Shown here in pieces: positions 51,850-61,494 of a stretch of 64,000 bases of DNA (positions are counted from its first letter, which is position 1; every line of letters starts with the position of its first letter). This DNA comes from Staphylococcus devriesei (GTDB taxonomy: Bacteria; Bacillota; Bacilli; Staphylococcales; Staphylococcaceae). Location: positions 1 through 64,000 of the forward strand of contig NZ_PPRG01000043.1 of the NCBI RefSeq assembly GCF_002902625.1. Direction: 5' to 3'. The translations under genes were made by a program, and so were the position numbers. The notes below the pieces were generated by a model. It was not told the DNA's origin. It did no database searches and saw only the letters and a list, made by a program, of their open reading frames with translations.

Positions 51850-52974
51850 GTGTCAAAATTCAAGTCTTTGCTTCTAATGTTCGGTACGCTAATTTTACTT
51901 AGTGGCTGTTCAAACGTAGAAGTATTCAATGCAAAAGGGCCAGTAGCAAGCAGTCAGAAGTTCTTGATTATCTATTCAATCATCTTCATGCTTGTTATTG
52001 TTGCTGTTGTACTTACTATGTTCGCAGTTTTTATTTTTAAATATAGCTATAATAAAAATAGCGAATCTGGTAAGATGCACCACAATTCTTTAATAGAAAC
52101 TATTTGGTTTGTGGTACCTATCATCATCGTAATCGCTTTAGCTATTCCAACAGTTAAAACGTTATACGATTATGAGAAACCACCTGAAAGTAAAGAAGAT
52201 CCACTAGTTGTCTATGCAGTAAGTGCTGGATACAAATGGTTCTTTGCTTATCCAGATGAAAAAATTGAAACAGTTAATACTTTAACTATTCCAAAAAATC
52301 GTCCAGTTGTATTTAAATTACAATCTATGGATACGATGACAAGTTTCTGGATTCCACAATTAGGTGGTCAAAAATATGCCATGACTGGCATGACAATGAA
52401 TTGGACATTACAAGCCAATGAAACAGGTACTTTCAGAGGACGTAACTCTAACTTTAACGGTGAAGGTTTTGCTCGCCAAACATTTAAAGTTAACTCTGTA
52501 AGTGACAGTGATTTCAAATCTTGGGTTAAAGATGCTGAAAGTAAAAAAACTATTAGCCAAGACGAGTTTGATAAACAACTCTTACCAAGTACACCAAATA
52601 AAGAATTAACATTTAGTGGTACACACATGGCATTCGTTGACCCTGCAGCTGATCCAGAGTATATCTTCTACGCTTACAAACGTTATAATTATGTTCAAAA
52701 AGATCCTAACTTTGTAGCTGAAAAAGATTTATACAAAGATGTTACTGATAAACCTCAGAAACCAGCTCGTAAGGTTCACATTACTAACGCTAACTACGAG
52801 CGTCACGGTATGAAGCCAATGATTTTAGGCAACAACGACCCTTATAACAGTGAATTCAAGAAAGAAGAAAAACACAATTCTGAGGAAATGCAAAAAATCA
52901 GTAAAGAAGCAAAAGACGAAAATGCGTCTAAGCTTCAAAGCAAAGCAAATAATGATCATGGAGGTGGACATTAA
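51850..52974 (+). CDS. qoxA: Cytochrome aa3-type quinol oxidase subunit II
   Basis: Subunit II of the main proton-pumping menaquinol oxidase. The 374-residue lipoprotein has lipobox LLSGC (Cys20), two transmembrane helices (about 37-62 and 84-103), and an outer cupredoxin domain that lacks the full CuA ligand set expected of cytochrome c oxidases, as usual for quinol oxidases. The acidic/basic C-terminal 60 residues end in GGGH. The start is GTG, with TTAGGAGG upstream. Its stop overlaps qoxB. Confidence 0.95.
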   Translation: MSKFKSLLLMFGTLILLSGCSNVEVFNAKGPVASSQKFLIIYSIIFMLVIVAVVLTMFAVFIFKYSYNKNSESGKMHHNSLIETIWFVVPIIIVIALAIPTVKTLYDYEKPPESKEDPLVVYAVSAGYKWFFAYPDEKIETVNTLTIPKNRPVVFKLQSMDTMTSFWIPQLGGQKYAMTGMTMNWTLQANETGTFRGRNSNFNGEGFARQTFKVNSVSDSDFKSWVKDAESKKTISQDEFDKQLLPSTPNKELTFSGTHMAFVDPAADPEYIFYAYKRYNYVQKDPNFVAEKDLYKDVTDKPQKPARKVHITNANYERHGMKPMILGNNDPYNSEFKKEEKHNSEEMQKISKEAKDENASKLQSKANNDHGGGH

Positions 52975-54962
52975 TGAATTTTCCATGGGATCAATTGCTC
53001 GTTAAGGGTAACTGGATGATAACAGCATCTCAAATTGCTGCTCCATTCTTAGTTATCGGACTTATCGCAGTAATTTCTTATTTCAAATTATGGAAATATC
53101 TTTATAAAGAATGGTTCACATCCGTAGACCATAAAAAAATCGGTTTAATGTACTTAATTTGTGCGGTACTAATGTTTGTTCGTGGTGGTATCGATGCATT
53201 AATGCTTCGTACTCAATTATCTATTCCAGATAATACATTCTTAGAAGCAAACCACTACAACGAAGTATTTAGTACACATGGCGTTATCATGATTATCTTT
53301 ATGGCTATGCCTTTCGTTTTTGGTTTGTGGAACGTAGTTGTTCCATTACAAATTGGGGCTCGAGATGTGGCATTCCCAGTAATGAATAACATTAGCTTCT
53401 GGTTATTCTTTGTTGGTATGGTTTTATTCAACCTATCATTCATCGTTGGTGGATCACCAGCAGCTGGTTGGACAAACTATGCACCATTAGCTGGTGAATT
53501 CAGTCCTGGACCAGGAGTTAACTATTACTTAGTCGCAATTCAGATTTCCGGTATTGGTACCTTAATGACTGGTATCAACTTCTTTGTAACAATACTTAGA
53601 TGTAAAACGCCGACAATGAAATTTATGCAAATGCCAATGTTTACTGTAACAACATTTATTACTACTTTAATTGTAATTCTTGCATTCCCAGTATTCACAG
53701 TTGTTCTTGCATTAATGACAGCTGATAGAGTATTCGGTACTCATTTCTTTACAGTAGCAGACGGTGGTATGCCAATGCTATGGGCAAACTTCTTCTGGGT
53801 ATGGGGGCACCCTGAAGTATATATCGTTATCTTGCCTGCATTTGGTATTTATTCAGAAATTATTCCAACATTTGCTCGTAAACGTCTATTCGGACACCAA
53901 AGTATGGTATGGGCAACTGCTGGTATCGCATTCTTAAGTTTCTTAGTTTGGGTTCACCATTTCTTCACAATGGGTAATGGTGCATTAATTAACTCATTCT
54001 TCTCTATCTCAACAATGTTAATCGGTGTACCTACCGGAGTTAAATTATTTAACTGGTTATTAACATTGTACAAAGGACGTATTACTTTCGAGTCACCTAT
54101 GCTATTCTCATTAGCCTTTATCCCTAACTTCCTATTAGGTGGGGTTACAGGTGTAATGTTAGCGATGGCATCAGCTGACTACCAATATCACAACACTTAT
54201 TTCTTAGTAGCTCACTTCCACTATACATTGGTTACTGGTGTAGTATTTGCCTGTCTAGCAGGTTTAATCTTCTGGTATCCTAAGATGATGGGTTATAAAT
54301 TAAATGAAAAATTAAACGCTTGGGCTTTCTGGTTATTCATGATTGGATTTAACGTATGTTTCTTACCACAATTCGTTCTTGGATTAGACGGTATGCCTCG
54401 TCGTTTATACACTTACATGCCATCAGACGGTTGGTGGTTACTAAACGTTATTTCAACTATTGGTGCATTATTAATGGGACTTGGCTTCCTATTCTTAGTA
54501 GCAAGCATTGTTTACAGTCATATCAAAGCTCCACGTGAAGCTACTGGAGATAACTGGGATGGCTTAGGACGTACTTTAGAGTGGTCAACTGCTTCAGCAA
54601 TTCCACCTAAATACAACTTCGCTATTTCACCAGATTGGAATGACTACGACACATTTGTTGATATGAAAGAACATGGTCGTCACTTCTTAGATAACCACAA
54701 TTACAAAGACATTCATATGCCTAACAATACACATACTGGTGTCTTCATGGGTATATTCATGTTACTTGGTGGTTTCTTCTTAATCTTTGAATCAATTATT
54801 CCATTCTTAGTTTGCCTAGCCGGCATCTTTGGATCATTAATCTATCAAAGTTTCGTTCAAGATCATGGTTATCATATCCCTGCTTCTGAAGTTGCAGAAA
54901 ATGAAGCTCGTTTAAGAGAAGCTCGTATTAAAGAAAGGGAGGCTGTAAGTCATGAGTCATGA
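52974..54962 (+). CDS. qoxB: Cytochrome aa3-type quinol oxidase subunit I
   Basis: Catalytic haem-copper subunit, 662 residues, about fourteen or fifteen helices. Haem and CuB ligands are all visible: STHGVIM (His near residue 101), WGHPEVY (near 283, with the cross-linked His-Tyr pair), VWVHHFF (near 333), and [11 protein letters not shown] (near 420). Overlaps qoxA by one base and qoxC by 11 bases. Confidence 0.97.
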   Translation: MNFPWDQLLVKGNWMITASQIAAPFLVIGLIAVISYFKLWKYLYKEWFTSVDHKKIGLMYLICAVLMFVRGGIDALMLRTQLSIPDNTFLEANHYNEVFSTHGVIMIIFMAMPFVFGLWNVVVPLQIGARDVAFPVMNNISFWLFFVGMVLFNLSFIVGGSPAAGWTNYAPLAGEFSPGPGVNYYLVAIQISGIGTLMTGINFFVTILRCKTPTMKFMQMPMFTVTTFITTLIVILAFPVFTVVLALMTADRVFGTHFFTVADGGMPMLWANFFWVWGHPEVYIVILPAFGIYSEIIPTFARKRLFGHQSMVWATAGIAFLSFLVWVHHFFTMGNGALINSFFSISTMLIGVPTGVKLFNWLLTLYKGRITFESPMLFSLAFIPNFLLGGVTGVMLAMASADYQYHNTYFLVAHFHYTLVTGVVFACLAGLIFWYPKMMGYKLNEKLNAWAFWLFMIGFNVCFLPQFVLGLDGMPRRLYTYMPSDGWWLLNVISTIGALLMGLGFLFLVASIVYSHIKAPREATGDNWDGLGRTLEWSTASAIPPKYNFAISPDWNDYDTFVDMKEHGRHFLDNHNYKDIHMPNNTHTGVFMGIFMLLGGFFLIFESIIPFLVCLAGIFGSLIYQSFVQDHGYHIPASEVAENEARLREARIKEREAVSHES

Positions 54963-55557
54963 TACAAATACTATTGATTCACGTACGCATGAAGGTCAAT
55001 TAAACAAACTTGGCTTTTGGATTTTCCTTACAGCCGAATTTGCATTATTTGGTACCCTGTTCGCAACGTTATTAACGTTGCAACATGGTGGCGATTACTC
55101 AGGCAAAATGACTACAGAATTATTCGAGTTACCACTTGTTTTAATTATGACATTTGCCTTATTAATTAGTTCTTACACATGTGGTATTGCAATTTATTAC
55201 ATGCGTAAAGAAAAGCAAAATTTAATGATGATTTGGATGATTCTTACAGTTCTTTTAGGTTTAGTGTTCGTAGGATTCGAAATTTATGAATTCGCACACT
55301 ATGCTTCTGAAGGTGTAACACCTAAAATTGGATCATATTGGTCTAGTTTCTTCATCCTATTAGGTACTCACGGTGCCCACGTATCATTAGGTATTGTATG
55401 GATTATTTGTTTATTAATCCAAGTTGCTACACGTGGATTAAATAAATTTAATGCTCCAAAATTATTCATTGTTAGCTTATACTGGCACTTCTTAGATGTT
55501 GTTTGGATCTTCATCTTTACTGCCGTATATATGATAGGGATGGTGTATAGCGGATGA
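54952..55557 (+). CDS. qoxC: Cytochrome aa3-type quinol oxidase subunit III
   Basis: A 201-residue subunit III with five helices, including the conserved acidic segment [12 protein letters not shown] (near 102) and [11 protein letters not shown] (near 142). It starts inside qoxB and overlaps qoxD by four bases (ATGA). Stabilises the oxidase complex. Confidence 0.96.
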   Translation: MSHDTNTIDSRTHEGQLNKLGFWIFLTAEFALFGTLFATLLTLQHGGDYSGKMTTELFELPLVLIMTFALLISSYTCGIAIYYMRKEKQNLMMIWMILTVLLGLVFVGFEIYEFAHYASEGVTPKIGSYWSSFFILLGTHGAHVSLGIVWIICLLIQVATRGLNKFNAPKLFIVSLYWHFLDVVWIFIFTAVYMIGMVYSG

Positions 55558-55844
55558 ATACAATCGTAAAACATACAGTTGGCTTTATTGCCTCAATCGT
55601 CTTGACGCTATTAGCAGTTTTCGTAACTCTATATACAAACATGACATTCCAAGCTAAAACAACAATTATTTTTGGTTTTGCATTCATTCAAGCTGCAGTT
55701 CAATTATTAATGTTCATGCACTTAACTGAAGGTAAAGATGGTCGCTTACAATCATTCAAAGTTATTTTCGCGATTATCATCACTTTAATAACTGTTATCG
55801 GTACTTATTGGGTTATGCAAGGTGGACACTCTCACCACTTATAA
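55554..55844 (+). CDS. qoxD: Quinol oxidase subunit IV
   Basis: A 96-residue subunit with three helices and the family segment [18 protein letters not shown] (near 56). Last gene of qoxABCD; the start overlaps the qoxC stop and a strong terminator follows. Confidence 0.95.
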   Translation: MNTIVKHTVGFIASIVLTLLAVFVTLYTNMTFQAKTTIIFGFAFIQAAVQLLMFMHLTEGKDGRLQSFKVIFAIIITLITVIGTYWVMQGGHSHHL

Positions 55845-55866
55845 TTCAATAAAGACCTTAATTAAA

Positions 55867-55906
55867 AAACCTGCATTGAAACTAATTTCAGTTTCATGCA
55901 GGTTTT
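55867..55906 (+). terminator. Terminator of qoxABCD
   Basis: AAACCTGCATTGAAACT (55867-55883) pairs with AGTTTCATGCAGGTTT with one bulge; T6 follows. It begins 23 bases beyond the qoxD stop. Confidence 0.92.
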
Positions 55907-55983
55907 TTATTTTATTCATTTTGCTATTATAATGATATAAACTATAATTTAATAAAGCTTTTACTCTTAAAGGAGGACATTAC

Positions 55984-56889
55984 ATGACTTTACCTATCAT
56001 AATTGATACTGATCCTGGCATTGATGATGCAGCCGCGATTAGTGTGGCTCTCAACCACCCCTACTTTGATGTGCATATGATATCAACTGTTAATGGTAAT
56101 GTTGATATTGATAAAACCACAGCAAATGCATTGAAATTAAAGGCTTTCTTTAATAGCGAAGTCCCTGTGCATAAAGGCGCCTCTAAGCCATTACTTTCTC
56201 CTATAAGAGAAGCTAGCCATGTGCATGGAGAAAGTGGTATGGATGGTTATGACTTCCCCTCTATTTCTACTGACAATTTATCTTCCATCCATGCTATAGA
56301 AGCCATGCGTAATACCTTGATAAATGCTAAAAAACCTATAACTTTAATTGCTTTAGGTCCGTTAACTAATATCGCTCTACTATTAAACACCTATCCTGAA
56401 ACGAAGCAGTATATTAAAGAAATTATTTTAATGGGTGGCAGTACAGGTCGTGGAAATGTTACTCCACTTGCAGAATTTAACTTTTATTGCGATCCCGAAG
56501 CAGCTCATATTATATTTACCTCTGGGCTATCTATTACGATGATTGGCTTAGATTTAGCGCGTTAATCATTATTAACCCATGATTTTCTAGCAACTTTTGA
56601 AAATCTGAATACCACAAGCGCAATGTTATTTAAAATTTTCCAACATTATCGGGAAGAAGATTTTGACAAGGGGCTAAAATTATATGATGTGTTTACAATG
56701 CTATATCTTTTAGAGCCTAATAGTTATGAAACCAAAGAAGCTGAAGTTCAAATTGAATTACAAGATAGCTTAACACGTGGTGCTTCGGTAGTTGATTTCA
56801 AGTCTACCTCACCAAACTGTAATGTAGTGATGGCTAGTTTAAACGATAACTATAACAATATATTTTTAGAATCATTAAGTGAACGTTAA
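55984..56889 (+). pseudogene. Nucleoside hydrolase gene interrupted by an in-frame stop
   Basis: The frame from the ATG at 55984 (ribosome binding site AAAGGAGG) encodes a nucleoside hydrolase: the Asp cluster DTDPGIDDA (residues 8-16) and AEFNFYCDPEAAH (near 163) are present. A TAA at 56563-56565 stops it after 193 residues. Reading on in the same frame from 56566 gives SLLTHDFLATFENL and the rest of the family fold, ending at 56889 (302 codons in all, the usual length). So one nonsense change has split the gene. The late catalytic His region reads LYDVFT, with Tyr in place of His, which may be another sign of decay. The intact enzyme would split nucleosides for salvage. Confidence 0.88.
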
Positions 56890-56908
56890 CTAAATTAATC
56901 TATTAAAT

Positions 56909-56977
56909 AAAGTCGAGATTTGAACATGTAAGTATACGCTCTGTAAAAGCTAATAAATATGTCCCAATCTCGACTTT
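56909..56977. terminator. Terminator between the nucleoside hydrolase and fmtA remnants
   Basis: AAAGTCGAGATT (56909-56920) and AATCTCGACTTT (56966-56977) pair perfectly over 12 bp with a 45-base loop. It separates the two convergent broken genes. Confidence 0.75.
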
Positions 56978-56981
56978 TAAT

Positions 56982-58156
56982 TTAATAATTGATATATGCG
57001 TGTTGACCAAGCAAGTGATGATAAATATACGAAATGACTTTTTCATTTGAACTTTTAGCCTTATCGACTTTGTTTGATGCCACTACTACGATGTATTGTT
57101 GATTAAAATATACAGTAAAAGATTGGCCAAAAAATACTCCGTTAATACGATCATATTGTGGTGTAACGTAAAATCCATAACGATAAGCTTCTGGATAAGT
57201 GGTATTTCCAAACACTTGAAGCAATGGTGTGGTAATAGTTTTATTAAAAATATTGTTATGTTGCAAATGATTTATTAATTTCGCCATATCATGTGTAGTC
57301 ATGTATAAATTTCCAGCCCCATAATATTGATCTAAAACATTAGGTTTTGTTTGCTTAATTTTGTTTTTGATTACTTTATATCCTGTAGCCATATTATGTT
57401 TATAAGCTTTTTCATTAAAGAAGGCACTATGTTCTAATTTATAAGGCTGTCCAATTCGTTCATAATAGTTTTGCGTATAAGACTTATGTGTCACTACTTC
57501 AATAACTTGAGCAAGTACAAGATAATTAGCATCATTATAAAAGTGTTTATGATAGTATTGTTCATTAATACCTTTGTATTGAATATCGTGGACTGCCCCA
57601 TTTAGGCTTTTAGTTTTAGGAGAAGCCTTGAATTTATATAACCCGCTTCTATGCAACATTAAATCTTTTAGCGTTATTGGTTCAGATGTTTTAAACCACG
57701 GTATGTATTTAGTAACATCGTCATTAATGTTAACCTTATGTTCAATTTCAAGTTTCTTCAATATAAGTCCAGTCGCAAATTTTTGTGCCGAGCCAATTAG
57801 ATACATAGTATTTGGAGTATTTTTTTACCAGTCTTTATATTTTGGTAGCCCCACCCTTTATCTAACATTAACTGACCATTTTTAAAAATAGTTACTGAAC
57901 CATTAAATTGAATATTCTTTAAATAAGTATCGACATTTTTGATATTGATATCATTAGCTTTAACCTCTCTTAAATCACTAGGTTTATGGTTAGATTTATT
58001 TCGCTTTTCAAGATAGGTTTTATTTATATTCGCTTTATCATATCCATTTATTCTATTCACATAATTAGTAACTTTAACGCCAACTAAAATAATTGATAAT
58101 ATAATTACAATTAACACTAGCACAAGTGCTAAAATTTTAGATTTACTTTTTTTCAT
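56982..58156 (-). pseudogene. fmtA: fmtA homologue split by a frameshift
   Basis: FmtA is a membrane-anchored serine esterase/penicillin-binding-like protein that removes D-alanine from teichoic acids and contributes to methicillin resistance. The 5' part (58156 down) encodes an N-terminal membrane anchor and GSVTIFKNGQ, up to TGKK; it then leaves frame at a run of seven T (plus strand 57820-57826) and stops soon after. One additional base would give KNTPNTMYLIGSAQKF and join the second frame (to 56982), which holds the catalytic SxxK (SAQK) and YGAGN. Repaired, the protein would be about 390 residues, near the family length. It is therefore a pseudogene, a slippage-variable gene, or a homopolymer sequencing error. 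Confidence 0.85.
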
Positions 58157-58645
58157 GCGCTTCCTCTTAATTTACAATAGAAAGTTTATTGAGCTCTCTA
58201 TTATTCTATCTACTCATAAATTTTATTCATCAAATATTGTATAATATATGATAAATGAATTCATCTTCTAAATATCATACTCTATTTTAAAAATAAAACA
58301 TCATTCTTTAGTACGATAAAGGTAATATTTTTATTATTTTTAAAATATTTAAATACATAGTTAGTACTATTTTATTCTCTCCCCCTTTGTATTAGAATTA
58401 AAGTTGTGTATTTTAACAAAAAGTAATACAATTTAAGGCTATGAGAGTATAGTACTTTCGAATTGTAATTATGAGTTAACTACAATAATTAATAGATACT
58501 ACACATTACGACAAAATCGATTATGATATTTTAAAATAGACGCATTTGAACCCTAAACGTTTATATTCAAATTCTAAACATTTTAATTCAAACTCTATTT
58601 AAATTTCACAGTCTAATCAATATTTTAAATATAGGAGCACAAGCT
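58157..58645. other. AT-rich region between fmtA remnant and lcpB with degenerate 21-bp repeats
   Basis: No gene is visible in 489 bases. Near the right end three consecutive 21-base units start at 58544, 58565 and 58586; the second and third begin ATTCAAA and each neighbouring pair agrees at about 14 of 21 positions. The lcpB and fmtA promoters should be here, but none could be fixed. Codon-like structure is absent. Confidence 0.4.
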
Positions 58646-59893
58646 ATGAACCGTTTTTTAAAGTACTTTATGATGTTATTAACGCTAGTTCTTATAGTGA
58701 TTCCTGTAATTTTTATCATCAATTTATACCATACTTCTGAAAATGCGATGCAAGCATCATATGATAAATCTGATGCAAAGCGTCAATCTAATATCAGAGA
58801 AGGTAAAGTTGACCCTTCTAAAGATGCAGTGTCGATTTTATTTTTAGGAATTGATGACAATGAAGGCCGTCGTGAGAATGGCCAAACTACAGAACATTCA
58901 AGAACTGATTCAATGATTCTTTCTACATTTAGCCCGGAAAAACGTCAAATACGATTGTTAAGTATTCCTCGAGATACAATTAGCTATATTCCAAAGGTTG
59001 GCTATTACGACAAGATTACTCATGCTCATGCATATGGTGGTCCTACTGCAGCTATGGACTCGGTAGAAGCTACACTTAATATGCCAGTAGATTATTATGT
59101 GCGCGTTAATATGGAAGCATTTGTTAAAGCCGTAGATGAACTTGGTGGTATTTATTATGATGTACCTTATAACTTAAATGAACCTAATACAGATGACAGC
59201 GGAAGAATTAAGATTAAGAAAGGTTATCAAAAATTAAATGGAGATGAAGCATTAGCAGTAGCAAGAACACGTCACCATGACTCTGATCTTAAACGTGGTG
59301 AACGCCAAATGGACTTAATTAAACTCCTTTTCAAAAAAGCAAAAAGCTTAGATTCATATAATAAGTTAGATAATCTAGTAGAAATTGTAGGCGACAACGC
59401 CAAACATAACTTAAGCACTGATGACATTAAGTCATTAGCGTCAATGTATTTATCAGATGATATAGAATTTAAAACTTCTCAGCTTAAAGGTAAAAATGAT
59501 TATTTAAATGAAATTTATTACTATAATCCTAGTGTAAGCAGTATTATGAAATATTCAAATATATTGCGTTCTGATTTAGGACTATCTAAAATAAAGGATA
59601 AGAATGAATATCTAGATCATCGAGTGATTAAACATTACGGTTCATTAGTACCGTTAACACCACTTGATCAATCACTTTTAAAACATAATCAAAATGATTC
59701 TTCAGCTAGTACAGATGAAAATGACGAGTCTAATGATGAAAATGTTTCAAACTCTAACGATGCGAATACCACATCTGAAAATCAGACTAATCAAAATGAT
59801 ACAGGGAATACTAATACAGAACAGTATCAAAATAGTCAATATAATAATAACGCAGACTTTAACAATTCAAGTATGATAAATAATCAATATTAA
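58646..59893 (+). CDS. lcpB: LytR-CpsA-Psr family glycopolymer ligase LcpB
   Basis: LCP proteins attach teichoic acids and other glycopolymers to peptidoglycan. The 415-residue protein has one N-terminal transmembrane helix (about 5-27) and an outer LCP domain with FLGIDDN (near 70), RTDSMILSTF (near 92), SIPRDTISYIP (near 112), HAHAYGG and the late ARTRHHDSDLKRGERQ (near 208). The last 70 residues are Asn/Asp/Ser/Thr/Gln-rich and disordered. Its location between fmtA and the atl region corresponds to S. aureus LcpB. TAGGAG precedes the ATG. Confidence 0.92.
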   Translation: MNRFLKYFMMLLTLVLIVIPVIFIINLYHTSENAMQASYDKSDAKRQSNIREGKVDPSKDAVSILFLGIDDNEGRRENGQTTEHSRTDSMILSTFSPEKRQIRLLSIPRDTISYIPKVGYYDKITHAHAYGGPTAAMDSVEATLNMPVDYYVRVNMEAFVKAVDELGGIYYDVPYNLNEPNTDDSGRIKIKKGYQKLNGDEALAVARTRHHDSDLKRGERQMDLIKLLFKKAKSLDSYNKLDNLVEIVGDNAKHNLSTDDIKSLASMYLSDDIEFKTSQLKGKNDYLNEIYYYNPSVSSIMKYSNILRSDLGLSKIKDKNEYLDHRVIKHYGSLVPLTPLDQSLLKHNQNDSSASTDENDESNDENVSNSNDANTTSENQTNQNDTGNTNTEQYQNSQYNNNADFNNSSMINNQY

Positions 59894-59929
59894 TCTAACC
59901 AGTTATACTAAGCGAAAGGAGCACGTTCA

Positions 59930-60400
59930 ATGTCACGTAAAACATATGAAAAAGCTGCTAACATTAATGGGATGTTCAACGTTTTAGAGCAACAAATCAT
60001 TCATAGCCAAGACATGGCGTTATTTAGAAATGAGTTCTTTTATGTTAACCATGAACATCGTGAGAATTATGAAGCATTATTAGTATATTATGGTGAAAAT
60101 GCCAATAATCCAGTTGTAAGTGGCGCATGCTATATTGTGGCACTACCAGAAATTTTTAATAAAGTCGATGTCTTTGAATCAGATTTACCTTTCTCTTGGG
60201 TTTACGATGAAAATGGTATTACTGAGACAATGCAAAGTATTAGTGTTCCACTACAATATTTAATTGCTGCTGCACTAGAGGTTACGGATGTTAATTTATT
60301 CAGACCATCTGGATTTACTATGGGGATGAATAATTGGAATATAGCGCAACTCAGAATTTTTTGGCAGTATTGCGCAATTGTAAGACAAGAAGCCTTATAA
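59930..60400 (+). CDS. DUF2538 family protein
   Basis: A 156-residue cytoplasmic protein beginning MSRKTYEKAANINGMFNVLEQQ and containing VSGACYIVALPEIF and FWQYCAIVRQEAL; this matches the staphylococcal DUF2538 family. No function or motif is known. It lies 36 bases downstream of lcpB with GAAAGGAG before the ATG, so cotranscription with lcpB is likely; a strong terminator follows. Confidence 0.82.
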   Translation: MSRKTYEKAANINGMFNVLEQQIIHSQDMALFRNEFFYVNHEHRENYEALLVYYGENANNPVVSGACYIVALPEIFNKVDVFESDLPFSWVYDENGITETMQSISVPLQYLIAAALEVTDVNLFRPSGFTMGMNNWNIAQLRIFWQYCAIVRQEAL

Positions 60401-60486
60401 TTTTAAGAACGAAATAAATAATTAATTTAAATTCAAGTAATTTTGCTCTATGAGAAAATTGGCATTATTGTCTTGAACTAAAATGA

Positions 60487-60531
60487 AAATGATAATTTCT
60501 ATTGAAACAATATAGAAATTATCATTTTTTT
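60487..60531 (+). terminator. Terminator after the DUF2538 gene
   Basis: AAAATGATAATTTCTAT (60487-60503) pairs perfectly with ATAGAAATTATCATTTT (60513-60529), 17 bp with a 9-base loop, followed by more T. It lies about 85 bases after the stop. Confidence 0.85.
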
Positions 60532-60603
60532 ATTATTCTAAGTATTCTCCCCATAATGGCATAGTGTTGGCAATAATCTTGAAAGGAATAGGGTTTAGAT
60601 TAG

Positions 60604-60669
60604 TAGCAGTTGAATAATTGAAGATACATCCAATTTGTACTTTTTTATTTCTAGTCAACTTTGTTGGGG
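60604..60669 (-). repeat. Decayed inverted copy of the dispersed intergenic repeat
   Basis: Read on the minus strand, the stretch CCCCAACAAAGTTGACTAGA (from 60669) matches CCCAACCCAGCAAAGTTGACTAGA of the unit at 33996-34090, and the end (CAACTGCTA at 60604) matches its CTACTGCC end. The distance between the two ends is also kept (about 66 bases). The stem arms have decayed and keep only part of their pairing. Confidence 0.65.
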
Positions 60670-60811
60670 ATAAGACAACGGATGTTAAAAATTGTATTAG
60701 AATTATATCGCTACTCCTTTTATTAGATTATAATATTAAGAAAATTATAATTTCATATTTTTATTAAAGTGATGTGTTTTAAAGTTTAAAAGTACTAAGG
60801 AGGAATAATAA

Positions 60812-61234
60812 ATGTTTGAAATAGTTAAAAATAAAGATATGCTATCAGAAAGTTTTAAGATACGAGAAGAAGTATTTGTGAAAGAACAAGGTGTACCACT
60901 TGAAAATGAGCTTGATTCTTATGAAGAAGATTCAACTCATATTATTGGCTATGATAACCATTATAATCCTTTCGCATGCGCACGCTTTCGTCCTTATGAA
61001 GATGGAGCAAAAGTCGAACGCGTAGCTATATTAAAAACATATAGACAAAATGGTTATGGCCAATCACTTATGATAGAAATTGAAAAATTTGCTAAAGATA
61101 AAGGCTACCATAAATTGATTTTAAATGCGCAAGTGCAAGCACAAGGTTTTTATGCTAAGTTAGGTTATGCCCCTACTGGCGAGATTTTTTTAGAAGAAAA
61201 TATAAAGCATATCAAAATGTTTAAAGCTATTTAA
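60812..61234 (+). CDS. GNAT family N-acetyltransferase
   Basis: A 140-residue acetyltransferase beginning with the segment IREEVFVKEQGVPLENELD (residues 17-35) typical of ElaA/YjcF-like GNAT proteins. The acetyl-CoA-binding motif reads RVAILKTYRQNGYGQSLM (about 70-87), and a late FYAKLGYAPTGEIF follows. The substrate is unknown. AAGGAGG precedes the ATG. It is the last complete gene before atl on the same strand. Confidence 0.9.
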   Translation: MFEIVKNKDMLSESFKIREEVFVKEQGVPLENELDSYEEDSTHIIGYDNHYNPFACARFRPYEDGAKVERVAILKTYRQNGYGQSLMIEIEKFAKDKGYHKLILNAQVQAQGFYAKLGYAPTGEIFLEENIKHIKMFKAI

Positions 61235-61494
61235 ATCACAAATATATTCTTTTTACATAATCTTTTTGTAATTTAACACTCTGTCTTTGGAGTGAAATCT
61301 TTAGTAATTTAAATATATGGTCCAACTTTATTAAATATATAAATACTTTATACTTTAACAACTTTAGTATATGTGTAATTTGTTTAATTTTAGTAAGAAA
61401 AATTAAAGTTAGTTTACAATACAGTTAAATTAAGTACTCATTCCGTAATAACCTTTATAATAGAATTGTAATAATATTAGCGAGGAGTAACAAT
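61235..61494 (+). promoter_or_regulatory. Intergenic region and leader of atl
   Basis: 260 AT-rich bases. A small hairpin, CACTC with GAGTG (about 61279-61296), may end the GNAT transcript. A TATAAT at 61456-61461 lies about 35 bases before the atl start but has no good -35. No clear WalR site (two TGTWAH units spaced by five bases) was found. Confidence 0.4.

Noticed and set aside
52368-53443. Minus-strand frames opposite qoxA and qoxB
   Set aside because: Antisense shadows of conserved oxidase genes with no start signal or family similarity.
61235-61494. WalR binding site upstream of atl
   Set aside because: No pair of TGTWAH units with five-base spacing could be found; single TGTAAT occurrences are expected by chance in this AT-rich stretch.
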